NCBI GenBank assembly: GCA_937960715.1
Contig: CALGOO010000243.1
Coordinates: forward strand, 1 to 12,705
Reading direction: 5' to 3'
DNA length: 12,705 bases
DNA from: an uncultured Candidatus Competibacteraceae bacterium
Lineage (GTDB): Bacteria > Pseudomonadota > Gammaproteobacteria > Competibacterales > Competibacteraceae
Below the pieces are notes generated by a model. It was not told where the DNA came from. It worked only from the letters and a program-made list of their open reading frames with translations, and ran no database searches. The translations under genes and the position numbers were made by a program. Shown here piece by piece: positions 1 to 6,621 of the stretch (its first letter is position 1; the number at the start of each line of letters is the position of its first letter).

Positions 1-17
1 CCTCAGGAGGCTTTTTT
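1..17 (+). terminator. 3' part of a probable intrinsic terminator cut by the window edge
   Basis: The first bases read CCT, CAGG, AGGC and then six T. With one more G just outside the window this would be a GCCT/AGGC hairpin followed by a T-run, the form of a Rho-independent terminator for a gene to the left on the plus strand. The 5' arm cannot be seen completely, so this is an inference. Confidence 0.35.
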
Positions 18-24
18 ACGCTGG

Positions 25-62
25 AACGGCAGAGCCTGTTCTAGTCGCACCGGCAGAGCCGG
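25..62. repeat. REP-like pair of small hairpins sharing CGGCAGAGCC
   Basis: The 10-mer CGGCAGAGCC occurs at 27-36 and again at 51-60. The second copy lies in a perfect hairpin, CCGGC-AGA-GCCGG, at 50-62. The first lies in a slightly imperfect one (AAC-GGC-AGA-GCC-t-GTT, 25-40). Two adjacent hairpins with the same GGC-AGA-GCC core resemble dispersed REP/MITE-like elements. No second copy is seen elsewhere in this window, so membership of a genome-wide family is inferred. Confidence 0.45.
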
Positions 63-138
63 GGGTTTACCCAATGTAATTAAAGATCAAGCGTAGCACC
101 GCAAAAACCAGCCGTGACGCGCGACGATCAACAGGGGC

Positions 139-569
139 GTGATTATTAACCTGGATCTGATCCTAGACGAGAGCGGCGCCTGTCGCGGCGTGGTGGCCTG
201 GGATCTGGCCGACGGGACGCTGCATGTGTTCCGCGCCCATCAAACCGTGCTGGCGACGGGCGGCTACGGCCGGGCCTACTTCTCGGCGACCTCCGCCCAC
301 ACCTGCACCGGCGACGGCAACGGTATGGTGTTGCGCGCCGGATTGCCCTGGTCGAGACGCTGGAACTGGACAACCTGCTGGGTTGCGCGATGATCTCCAT
401 CAAATCAGCGATCAACCGGCTCGAAAGTCGCGGCGCCCATGCCCGCGAGGACTATCCGGATCGCGACGACGAGAACTGGAGTCAAATGGTCGGACGGGAG
501 ACGCCGACGGATGCGACGACGGCAAGGGTGGTCGGCGTCATGCGGACGGCTGCTGAACCAACCGGATGA
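139..569 (+). pseudogene. sdhA: sdhA remnant: succinate dehydrogenase flavoprotein, internally deleted and truncated
   Basis: Two pieces of SdhA lie side by side in different frames. The first (frame 1, about 139-347) contains FRAHQTVLATGGYGRAYFS, then TGDGNGMVLRAGLP, the FAD-domain segment of SdhA. The second (frame 3, 348-569) begins LVETLELDNLLG and continues with LESRGAHAREDYPDRDDENW, the conserved C-terminal helical region. In intact SdhA (about 590 residues) these blocks are separated by roughly 250 residues holding the rest of the FAD domain and the active-site His/Arg residues. A single deletion joining them out of frame at about 347 explains the picture. The N-terminal FAD-binding part and the extreme C-terminus are also missing, and after ENW the frame-3 translation no longer resembles SdhA before its stop at 567-569. 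Neither piece could be functional. An intact sdhA elsewhere in the genome is expected. Confidence 0.85.
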
Positions 570-589
570 CTCCCTTTGAATCCGAGAGC

Positions 590-618
590 TTTACGTCAGT
601 ATTCGTAAACGGTATGCT
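590..618 (+). promoter_or_regulatory. sigma70 promoter for tRNA-Ser
   Basis: A -35 box TTTACG (590-595) and a -10 box TATGCT (613-618) are separated by exactly 17 bases. Each matches the sigma70 consensus at four of six positions. Transcription would start near 625, about 30 bases upstream of the mature tRNA end at 656, which is a normal leader length. Confidence 0.5.
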
Positions 619-655
619 TGGTTACCCACGATGCCCGCGTGGCGTGCATCATCCC

Positions 656-749
656 GGAGAGATGGCCGAGCGGCTGAAGGCGCTCCCCTGCTAAGGGAGT
701 ATGGGGTCATAAAGCTCCATCGAGGGTTCGAATCCCTCTCTCTCCGCCA
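656..749 (+). tRNA. tRNA-Ser (anticodon GCU, reads AGC/AGU)
   Basis: The full cloverleaf can be drawn by eye. The acceptor stem GGAGAGA (656-662) pairs with TCTCTCC (739-745). The anticodon stem CTCCC/GGGAG (683-687, 695-699) encloses a loop with anticodon GCT at 690-692. The long variable arm typical of class II tRNAs pairs ATGGGG (701-706) with CTCCAT (715-720). The T arm GAGGG/CCCTC (722-726, 734-738) carries TTCGAAT. The discriminator base is G746 and CCA is encoded at 747-749. The long variable arm and the anticodon both give serine. A small CCGCG-GAT-CGCGG hairpin at 756-768 follows and may end the transcript or guide 3' processing, but it has no clean T-run. Confidence 0.97.
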
Positions 750-820
750 GTTTTCCCGCGGATCGCGGCATCTTTCCTTGGTAAGCCCAGTACTTGCGTG
801 GCGAGTTTCCGTAGCAGCTC

Positions 821-1870
821 TCATTCCCGACCAGGTTCCGGGTCCTCCACCCCGGCGTCCACTGGATGCGCTTCAAATTCCGTCGCGCCGGGATAGATGA
901 TCCGGTGACACAGCGCCCCGTTCGGATTCGCGCTCAGTTCGGCCAGAACGCGCGGCAGGTCGGCAAACCGACTTTCGCCGCTGATCAGCGTGTCCAGCGC
1001 GGGATCGTCCAACAATTCCATCACCGTGGCCATGCGTCGCCGATGATCCCAACGCCCGCGCTGCGCGGCGGCGATAGGACCGACCTGGGAACTCCGGATC
1101 GTCAGCCGCCGGCTGTGAAACGCCTCGCCCAGCGGCAGACTGACCGACCGCGTCCCGAACCAACTGGCTTCCACCACCGTTGCCTCAAATCCGGCCAGTC
1201 TCAACGCGGTCGCCAAACCGGCGGGCGAGCCGCTGGCGTGAATTACCCGATCCTGTTCCCCTTCCGCCCGCTCCGGCGGGGCGAAACGGACGCCCAGGCG
1301 GTGGGCGATGGCTTCCCGACGCGGATCCACGTCCACCAGTTGCACCACGCAACCCGGCAAGCGGCCCGCCAGCCGGGCGATCAGGCAACCGACCACGCCC
1401 GCGCCGATCACCGTGATCCGGTCGCCCAGCCGGGGCGCGGCGTCCCACAACACATTCAGCGCGGTTTCCAGATTGGCCGCCAGCACCGCCCGACCGGCGG
1501 GAATCGTCGGCGGCACCGGGGTCAGCGCCGCCACCGGCACCCCATAGCGGTCCTGATGCGGATACAGACAGAATACGGTGCGCCCACGTAACGCGGCGGG
1601 ACCGGCTTCGACCACACCGACGCTGCAATAGCCATACTTGACCGGGGCTGGAAACTCGCCCCGCTGAAACGGCGCGCGCATGGTTTGATATTGGCTGGGC
1701 GGCACTTCGCCGCGAAACACCAGGCTTTCGGTGCCGCGACTAATGCCAGAATACAGCGTCCGCACCCGCACCTCGTCCGCGCCCGGCGTTTCCAGCCGCT
1801 CCACGCGAATCTCGCCTCGACCGGGCGCCGCCAGCCAGAAGGCGCGTGCCGATAAAAATTCACTGTCCAT
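821..1870 (-). CDS. MDR-superfamily (zinc-type alcohol dehydrogenase-like) NAD(P)-dependent dehydrogenase lacking zinc ligands
   Basis: The protein of about 349 residues has the medium-chain dehydrogenase layout. An N-terminal GroES-like domain is followed by a Rossmann fold with IGAGVVG at residues 155-161 and an acidic VDVD at 179-182 that should favour NAD over NADP. Where catalytic-zinc enzymes have a Cys-x-x-(Ser/His) motif it reads YSGISRGTE (40-48), the form seen in BchC-like members, so the catalytic zinc is probably absent. The substrate is unknown. I chose the ATG at 1870 because AGG in CAGGGTG lies six bases upstream; ATG 1873 and GTG 1897 are alternatives, the latter overlapping the neighbouring leader. 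It is divergent from the CDP-alcohol phosphatidyltransferase, with about 33 bases between starts. From memory, such dehydrogenases recur in clusters with CDP-alcohol transferases and sulfatase-like enzymes, so a role in polar-lipid or cofactor chemistry is possible but unproven. Confidence 0.85.
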   Translation of the reverse strand: MDSEFLSARAFWLAAPGRGEIRVERLETPGADEVRVRTLYSGISRGTESLVFRGEVPPSQYQTMRAPFQRGEFPAPVKYGYCSVGVVEAGPAALRGRTVFCLYPHQDRYGVPVAALTPVPPTIPAGRAVLAANLETALNVLWDAAPRLGDRITVIGAGVVGCLIARLAGRLPGCVVQLVDVDPRREAIAHRLGVRFAPPERAEGEQDRVIHASGSPAGLATALRLAGFEATVVEASWFGTRSVSLPLGEAFHSRRLTIRSSQVGPIAAAQRGRWDHRRRMATVMELLDDPALDTLISGESRFADLPRVLAELSANPNGALCHRIIYPGATEFEAHPVDAGVEDPEPGRE

Positions 1871-1903
1871 CATCACCCTGATCAATCGTTGGTCCACTCG
1901 CCG

Positions 1904-2653
1904 ATGCCGATAAATTGTTTAACCGTGTCCCCGCTTCGACCGCTCGTTTTCAACACCCTGCTCTACCTCGCCGCCGCGCTGTCGCTGGTGGCGGGGCTGG
2001 CGCTAGTCCTGGCCGAAACCTTCCAGTTGCCCGCCGGCTACGTCCTCCAATCCCTCGGCGCCTTCGTCGGCCTGCTGCTGGCCCTGCTGCCGTTCCTGCC
2101 CCAGCACCGGCCGCTGCAACGATTCGGCGCGGCCAACGGCGTCACCCTGTTGCGCGCCGGCATCGCCGCGTTGGCCGCCGGCCTGATCGGGCGGTCGGAA
2201 CCACCGCCCGGACTGGCCTGGACGCTGGCCGCGCTGGCTGGCGTGGCGTTGATCCTCGACGGCGTGGACGGCTGGCTGGCGCGGCGCGGCGGTTGGCAAA
2301 GTCCGTTCGGCGCACGGTTCGACATGGAAGTGGACGCCTTCTTCATCCTGACCCTGGCGGCGCTGGTCCATCAGGCCGACAAGGCCGGCGGCTGGGTGTT
2401 GCTGTCGGGCGCGCTGCGCTACGGCTTCGTCGCGCTGGGTTACGCCCTGCCCTGGCTGCGCCAGCCGCTGCCGCCGCGCTGGCGCCGCCAAGCCGTGTGC
2501 GTGATTCAGGCCACCGTGCTGGCGCTGTGCCTGATCCCGCCGCTGGCTCCGCCGTGGACCACGCTGCTGGCGGCCGGCGCGTTGGCGCTGCTGACGCTGT
2601 CCTTCGCGGCGGATACGGTCTGGCTGGCCCGTCACGCGCCTCCACCCAATTGA
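1904..2653 (+). CDS. CDP-alcohol phosphatidyltransferase family membrane protein
   Basis: This integral membrane enzyme of about 249 residues carries the complete family signature D-x2-D-G-x2-A-R-x8-G-x3-D-x3-D. Its residues are D119, D122, G123, A126, R127, G136, D140 and D144, the metal- and CDP-binding site that transfers a phosphatidyl-type group from a CDP-linked donor to an alcohol. Hydrophobic segments lie around residues 15-40, 50-66, 84-96, 106-118, 146-156, 165-183, 197-215 and 219-235. The acceptor (glycerol phosphate, inositol, serine or another alcohol) cannot be told from sequence. I start at ATG 1904 (MPINCL); no clear Shine-Dalgarno is visible, and GTG 1925 or TTG 1889 are possible. 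The 3' end overlaps the convergent LtaS-like gene by 22 bases. Head-to-head and tail-to-tail packing with both neighbours suggests a long-conserved block of envelope-lipid genes. Confidence 0.88.
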   Translation: MPINCLTVSPLRPLVFNTLLYLAAALSLVAGLALVLAETFQLPAGYVLQSLGAFVGLLLALLPFLPQHRPLQRFGAANGVTLLRAGIAALAAGLIGRSEPPPGLAWTLAALAGVALILDGVDGWLARRGGWQSPFGARFDMEVDAFFILTLAALVHQADKAGGWVLLSGALRYGFVALGYALPWLRQPLPPRWRRQAVCVIQATVLALCLIPPLAPPWTTLLAAGALALLTLSFAADTVWLARHAPPPN

Positions 2654-4275
2654 GGGATAACAGACGGTGGATCGTTCAGCACCCGCAACAGCAACAATCC
2701 CAGATCGCCGATACCGCCCAGCGCCGCCGGCCCCGGCGTCATACCGGCATGGAAACCCGCCGCCTGAAACGCGCCGATCAACTCCGGGTCGCGCGAGAAC
2801 ACATGAACCGGAACCTGCCAGGAAATCTCGCGCCCGCCGACGATGGCTGGCGGCTGATGATCGCCGAGAACCATAAACAGCGCGTTCGCCGGGGCGTGCT
2901 GGCGCAGATAACCGCCCAGCACCGCCAGGTTGTAACGAACGCTTTCGATATAGGCGGTGGCCAACGCCGCGCCGTCCAGACGCTCGCTCAGCCCCACTTC
3001 ACCTGGCGCGGCGGGCGCGACGAACCGGGTGAACCGGTTCCAGTCCGACTCGTAAGGCGGGATGGGCGCGAACGGCGCATGGCTGTTGATGGTGGGGAAA
3101 AACACGAACAGCGGCGGCCGGCTGGCCGGTTCCACCTCGACGCGATGCAGCCGGTACAGGCTGTATTGGTCGGGAATGACCCAGCCGCCGTAGGCGGGGC
3201 CGCGATAGTCCAGGCTGGCGGCGTCGAGGATCCGATCGAAGCCATAGAACCGCCCTTCCGGCCAAGCGTGCCGCAGCCCCGGCATCAGCGCCACGCAATG
3301 GTAACCCGCGGCGGCGAACCGGCTGACCAGGGTCGGTCGGCTGGAAGCCAGCAGGTCGTAATAATCCCCCTGACCGGCGATGCGCAGGCCGGACAGCAGG
3401 CTGGAATGCGCTAGCCAGGACAACCCACCGAACGTGCTGGACTCGACCCGCGCCGAGGCCATCCGCCAGCCGGCGTCGGTCAGTGACCGTTCCAGGGCGG
3501 CGAAATCGCCGGCGAGCGGGGCGGCGAAGCGAGGATCGTCGAACACCAGCGCGCCCTGCGACTCGAAAAAAATCACGAAGACATCGCCCCGCCCCATTCG
3601 ACCCAGGTTCGAAGCGGGCAGCGGCGGCTGAACCGCGATCCAGCGGTCGTCCCAAAACACGGTCGCGGCCAGTACCCCCTCCACCTGCTCAGCCAGCATG
3701 GCGGTCACCGGCAACGCGAACAGGGTAGCGGTCGGCGGGCGCGGACTCAGACGACCGGCGGCGTACAAGGCTAGCAGCGTCAGCGAAAGGATACCGAGCG
3801 CCCGCCGGGCGGAAGGGCGGTTCAGCGCGGCCATGACGGCGTCGACCGCCCAGCGCAGGATGGCGAACAGCGCGGCCAGCAACCCCAGCAGCGCCACGCC
3901 GCCCAGCGCCACCCGCCAGCCGGCCACCCGATCCAGCAACAAAGCCGCCACCGCCGGGATATGCTGGCTATCCCAGTACAGATGGATGGAACGCCCCATC
4001 AGGGCCGGCGCGGTGACATCCAGATAGCGTCCCAGCGTCAGGACGACGAACCCCGTCAAAGCCGCGTTGCGCCACCCGCGCCCCAGCGAGCCACGCCAAG
4101 CGGTGGCGAGAACTAGCGCCAGAAGCAGCGCCGCCAACTCGACGGACAGTTCGGGAATCCAGCGCACCCCGACCGTCGGCCAACGGTTCTGAAATGTCAG
4201 CGCCGAGTTAAGGAAAAACAACGCCAACAATAACCCGATCGCGTTCGTGACCCCATGGCGAGTGAGACGCTTCAT
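2632..4275 (-). CDS. LTA-synthase/sulfatase-like membrane phospho(ethanolamine/glycerol)transferase, alkaline phosphatase superfamily
   Basis: This 547-residue protein has an N-terminal membrane domain with several hydrophobic segments (about 11-27, 44-60, 72-88, 122-142, 158-176). A periplasmic alkaline-phosphatase-superfamily domain follows. The catalytic domain opens with VFVIFFESQGAL (metal-ligand Glu238) and has a candidate nucleophile in ESSTFGGLS (Thr281 or a neighbouring Ser). It then shows TINSHAPF (His399, matching the active-site His of LtaS) and LGDHQPP (Asp472-His473, metal ligands). These are the ordered landmarks of LtaS, OpgB and related enzymes that move phosphoglycerol or phosphoethanolamine from phospholipid onto glycans or lipids. 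True teichoic acids are not expected in a Gram-negative, so periplasmic glucan or lipid-head-group modification is more likely; the actual acceptor is unknown. It follows the Sel1-repeat gene by 40 bases on the same strand, with only a weak ribosome site (GAGAG), suggesting one transcript. Its end overlaps the convergent CDP-alcohol transferase. Confidence 0.85.
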   Translation of the reverse strand: MKRLTRHGVTNAIGLLLALFFLNSALTFQNRWPTVGVRWIPELSVELAALLLALVLATAWRGSLGRGWRNAALTGFVVLTLGRYLDVTAPALMGRSIHLYWDSQHIPAVAALLLDRVAGWRVALGGVALLGLLAALFAILRWAVDAVMAALNRPSARRALGILSLTLLALYAAGRLSPRPPTATLFALPVTAMLAEQVEGVLAATVFWDDRWIAVQPPLPASNLGRMGRGDVFVIFFESQGALVFDDPRFAAPLAGDFAALERSLTDAGWRMASARVESSTFGGLSWLAHSSLLSGLRIAGQGDYYDLLASSRPTLVSRFAAAGYHCVALMPGLRHAWPEGRFYGFDRILDAASLDYRGPAYGGWVIPDQYSLYRLHRVEVEPASRPPLFVFFPTINSHAPFAPIPPYESDWNRFTRFVAPAAPGEVGLSERLDGAALATAYIESVRYNLAVLGGYLRQHAPANALFMVLGDHQPPAIVGGREISWQVPVHVFSRDPELIGAFQAAGFHAGMTPGPAALGGIGDLGLLLLRVLNDPPSVIPQLGGGA

Positions 4276-4315
4276 GCCGGCCGCTCTCGTCTTGGAGACG
4301 TATTTGGACGGCCTT

Positions 4316-6433
4316 TCAAAGAGACCTCGACACTCGGGAATGGCTCACCTGCCACTCACGGGCCAGTTGTCGGGCGCGAGCCAGATCGACCTCGCTCATC
4401 TGCTTGGCGATGGCATCCAGCGGTTGGGCCGCGCCCACATAGCCTCCAGATACGGCCAGACTCAACCACTGATGCGCCTTGATCAAATCCCGCACCACTC
4501 CCCGGCCGGTGCCGTGCAGCATCCCCAGCCCATACTGGGCTAGGGCCAAACCGTTGTCGGCGGCCTGCTCGAACCAGTGAAGCGCCTGCGGATCATCGCG
4601 AGGCACGCCCCGCCCCGTCGCGTAACTGAGCGCCAGCACCAACTGGGCCAGCGGCAGATTTTGCTCGGCCGCCTTGCGGTACCAGGCGACGGCCTGCGCC
4701 GGATCGCGCGGCAATCCGCCCCGCCCGTCCGCGTACATCAGTCCGAGATTCAACTGAGCCAGCGGCAGATTTTGCTCGGCCGCCTTGCGATACCAGACCG
4801 CGGTTTGCGCTTCGTCGCGCGGTGCGCCCCGACCAGAGGCATATAGCACCCCCAAATTGAATCCCGCCACGGCATCGCCCTGTTGGGCTGCCTCCCGAAA
4901 CCACCGCAATGCCTGCCGGTCATCCCGGGTCACGCCAATTCCTTCGGCATGAAGCGTGGCCAGACGAAACTGGCTGACCGCATGGCCCCGCTCCGCCGCC
5001 TTGCGATACCACTCCGCCGCCAAGCCGTCGTCGCGCGGCGCGATCTCGCCGCTGGCGTACAGCCCGGCCAACCGGTAACACGCCTCGATGTGACCCTGTT
5101 CCGCTGCCTTGCGCAACCAGTCCAGGCCGGCTTGATCGTTGCGCGGCGCCCCACGACCGGCCAACAATCGTTCCGCCAGCGAAAACTGCGCCTCGGGCTG
5201 GCCACCCGCCGCCGCCAACCCCAGCAATTGCATCCCCTTGGCTTCGTCGAGCACCACTCCACGGCCGCTCAAATAATCGTTGGCCAGATCCAGTTGCGCG
5301 ATTGACAGGTTCTGATCGGCCGCGCGCCGCAGCCATTGCAAGGCTTCCAGATCATCGCGCGCCACGCCACGCCCATCGGCCAGCATCCGTCCCAGGGAGT
5401 ATTGCGCCAAGGCTTCGCCTTGCTCGGCGGCCAATCGATACCACCTCACCGCTTCCCGGTCGTCACGGGGAACACCCTGACCCTCGGCGTGCAACCGGCC
5501 CAGATTCACCTGGGCCAGAACCAGTCCTCGATCGGCGGCCTTGCGGAACCAGCGCGCCGCCTCCTCGGCGCTGGCGGGCGCCCCCCGACCGGCCAGCAAC
5601 CGCACGGCCAGGTTGTACTGAGCTTCAATATGACCCTGTTCCGCCGCCTTGCGATACCAGAGCACCGCGTCCCGATCGCTGGCCGCGGTCACGCCGCGGC
5701 CAGCGGCGTACATCGCGCCGAGGTTGAACTGGGCGCCGGCATGGCCCTGTTCCGCCGCTCGCTGATACCATTGCACGGCTTCCTTGTCGTTGCGCGACAC
5801 GCCGCGCCCGCTGGCGTAAAAATTTCCCAGCTCGAACCGGGCGGCGGCATGGCCCTGTTCCGCCGCTCGCCGGTAGCCGTTGGCGGCTTCCAGATCATCC
5901 CGGCCCACGCCCTGGCCGGTGGCATACTTGCCCGCCAGAATATAAATCGCTTCGGCATTATCCCGTTCCACCGCCTTTCGTAACCAAAACAGTGCTTCCT
6001 TTTCGCTTTTGGCCATGCTGGGATCGGCGGCGAACAGGGCCGCAAGCTGGAGTTGCGCATCGGCATTTCCTTGCGCGGCCGCCTTGCGCAGCCACTCGAC
6101 GGCGCTGCGCGAATTTTGCCCCACGCCCTGACCGCGCAGATACATTTGTCCGATAATGGCCTGGGCGCGGGGATCGTTCCTCGGTGCCTTGGCCCATTCC
6201 ATGTACTCCTGAAACGCCTTGGCGTAATCGCCGCGCTGGTAGGCCTCGGCGGCGCTGTCGATGGCGGCGCTGGGCGAGACCGGTCGAACGTCGCTGTAAT
6301 GCCACTTGCCGGTTTCGTCCTGCCACCTCTTGACCGTCGGTTCAGCCGGTTTGTTGACGTTCGACCCGGATGGCGCCGCCGCCCAAACCGCGCCGGCCAG
6401 AAGAATCGCCAACCACAATGCTTGCTCGCGCAT
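4316..6433 (-). CDS. Exported protein with about 16 Sel1 (TPR-like) repeats and a short DUF4124-like N-terminal motif
   Basis: The 705-residue product starts at ATG 6433, chosen because GGAGG lies five bases upstream; the open frame extends to 6562 but that part has no ribosome site. Residues 1-19 form a signal peptide ending near AGAVWAAA. A WQDETGKWHYSD motif at about residues 37-48 resembles the DUF4124 motif of secreted proteobacterial proteins. From about residue 91 to the end lie roughly 16 tandem Sel1 units of 36-37 residues with consensus A-x-A-Q-x-x-L-G-x-x-Y-A-x-G-R-G-V-x-R-D-x-x-x-A-x-x-W-Y-R-K-A-A-E-Q-G-H, then a capping helix. Sel1 solenoids are protein-protein scaffolds, often in periplasmic or secreted adaptors; no catalytic site is visible. 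It lies 40 bases upstream of the LtaS-like gene on the same strand, and is divergent from the ter operon across 188 bases. Confidence 0.93.
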   Translation of the reverse strand: MREQALWLAILLAGAVWAAAPSGSNVNKPAEPTVKRWQDETGKWHYSDVRPVSPSAAIDSAAEAYQRGDYAKAFQEYMEWAKAPRNDPRAQAIIGQMYLRGQGVGQNSRSAVEWLRKAAAQGNADAQLQLAALFAADPSMAKSEKEALFWLRKAVERDNAEAIYILAGKYATGQGVGRDDLEAANGYRRAAEQGHAAARFELGNFYASGRGVSRNDKEAVQWYQRAAEQGHAGAQFNLGAMYAAGRGVTAASDRDAVLWYRKAAEQGHIEAQYNLAVRLLAGRGAPASAEEAARWFRKAADRGLVLAQVNLGRLHAEGQGVPRDDREAVRWYRLAAEQGEALAQYSLGRMLADGRGVARDDLEALQWLRRAADQNLSIAQLDLANDYLSGRGVVLDEAKGMQLLGLAAAGGQPEAQFSLAERLLAGRGAPRNDQAGLDWLRKAAEQGHIEACYRLAGLYASGEIAPRDDGLAAEWYRKAAERGHAVSQFRLATLHAEGIGVTRDDRQALRWFREAAQQGDAVAGFNLGVLYASGRGAPRDEAQTAVWYRKAAEQNLPLAQLNLGLMYADGRGGLPRDPAQAVAWYRKAAEQNLPLAQLVLALSYATGRGVPRDDPQALHWFEQAADNGLALAQYGLGMLHGTGRGVVRDLIKAHQWLSLAVSGGYVGAAQPLDAIAKQMSEVDLARARQLAREWQVSHSRVSRSL
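4641..4797. repeat. Near-identical DNA modules inside the Sel1 array
   Basis: The stretches beginning at about 4641 and 4752 are nearly base-for-base identical for some 45 bases, offset by 111 bases (37 codons). On the coding strand both encode WYRKAAEQNLPLAQL, the boundaries of Sel1 units 13/14 and 14/15. Other Sel1 units differ widely at the DNA level, so this pair points to a recent duplication or gene conversion. The extra codon comes from GRGGLPRD in place of GRGVPRD. Confidence 0.75.
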
Positions 6434-6621
6434 GACCGCCTCCGCTTCAACCGACGGATGCTCTTGAATTTCCCACGTCCGTCGTCTTAATGTAAATTGC
6501 GACCGCTGGCGATCGACGCCCGACCGCGCGGCTCCGGGCCAGTGTTTCGCCGCCGCCAGCATCTACACTATCCAATAGCGCTTCCATTCCAAATTCTATC
6601 CTAGCAACCGAGGAAATCCGC
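6434..6621. promoter_or_regulatory. Divergent intergenic region between the Sel1 gene and the ter operon
   Basis: These 188 bases separate the oppositely oriented Sel1-repeat gene and terZ, so promoters for both should lie here. For ter, the AT-richer stretch 6561-6602 holds a TACACT (6564-6569) that could be a -10 box, but no convincing -35 is placed 16-18 bases upstream. On the minus strand the AT-rich stretch around 6485-6500 (TACATT in that orientation) could serve the Sel1 gene. A short inverted repeat, GGCG-ATCGA-CGCC, sits at 6508-6520. The terZ ribosome site GAGGAA is at 6610-6615. The promoter assignments are tentative. Confidence 0.35.

Noticed and set aside
756..768. CCGCG-GAT-CGCGG hairpin as a terminator after tRNA-Ser
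   Set aside because: The stem is only five base pairs and is followed by CATCTTTCC, not a continuous T-run; kept only as a remark under the tRNA.
1915..3414. 499-residue plus-strand open frame spanning the CDP-alcohol transferase and part of the LtaS-like gene
   Set aside because: Arg/Ala/Pro-rich out-of-frame translation; the true genes on both strands account for the region.
4288..4300. CGTCT-TGG-AGACG hairpin between the Sel1 and LtaS-like genes
   Set aside because: Short stem without a T-run on the relevant strand; not strong enough to be called a terminator.
4650..6000. Regularly spaced repeats resembling a CRISPR array
   Set aside because: The periodicity is 108-111 bases, is in frame, and encodes Sel1 repeats; there are no short identical repeats with unique spacers.
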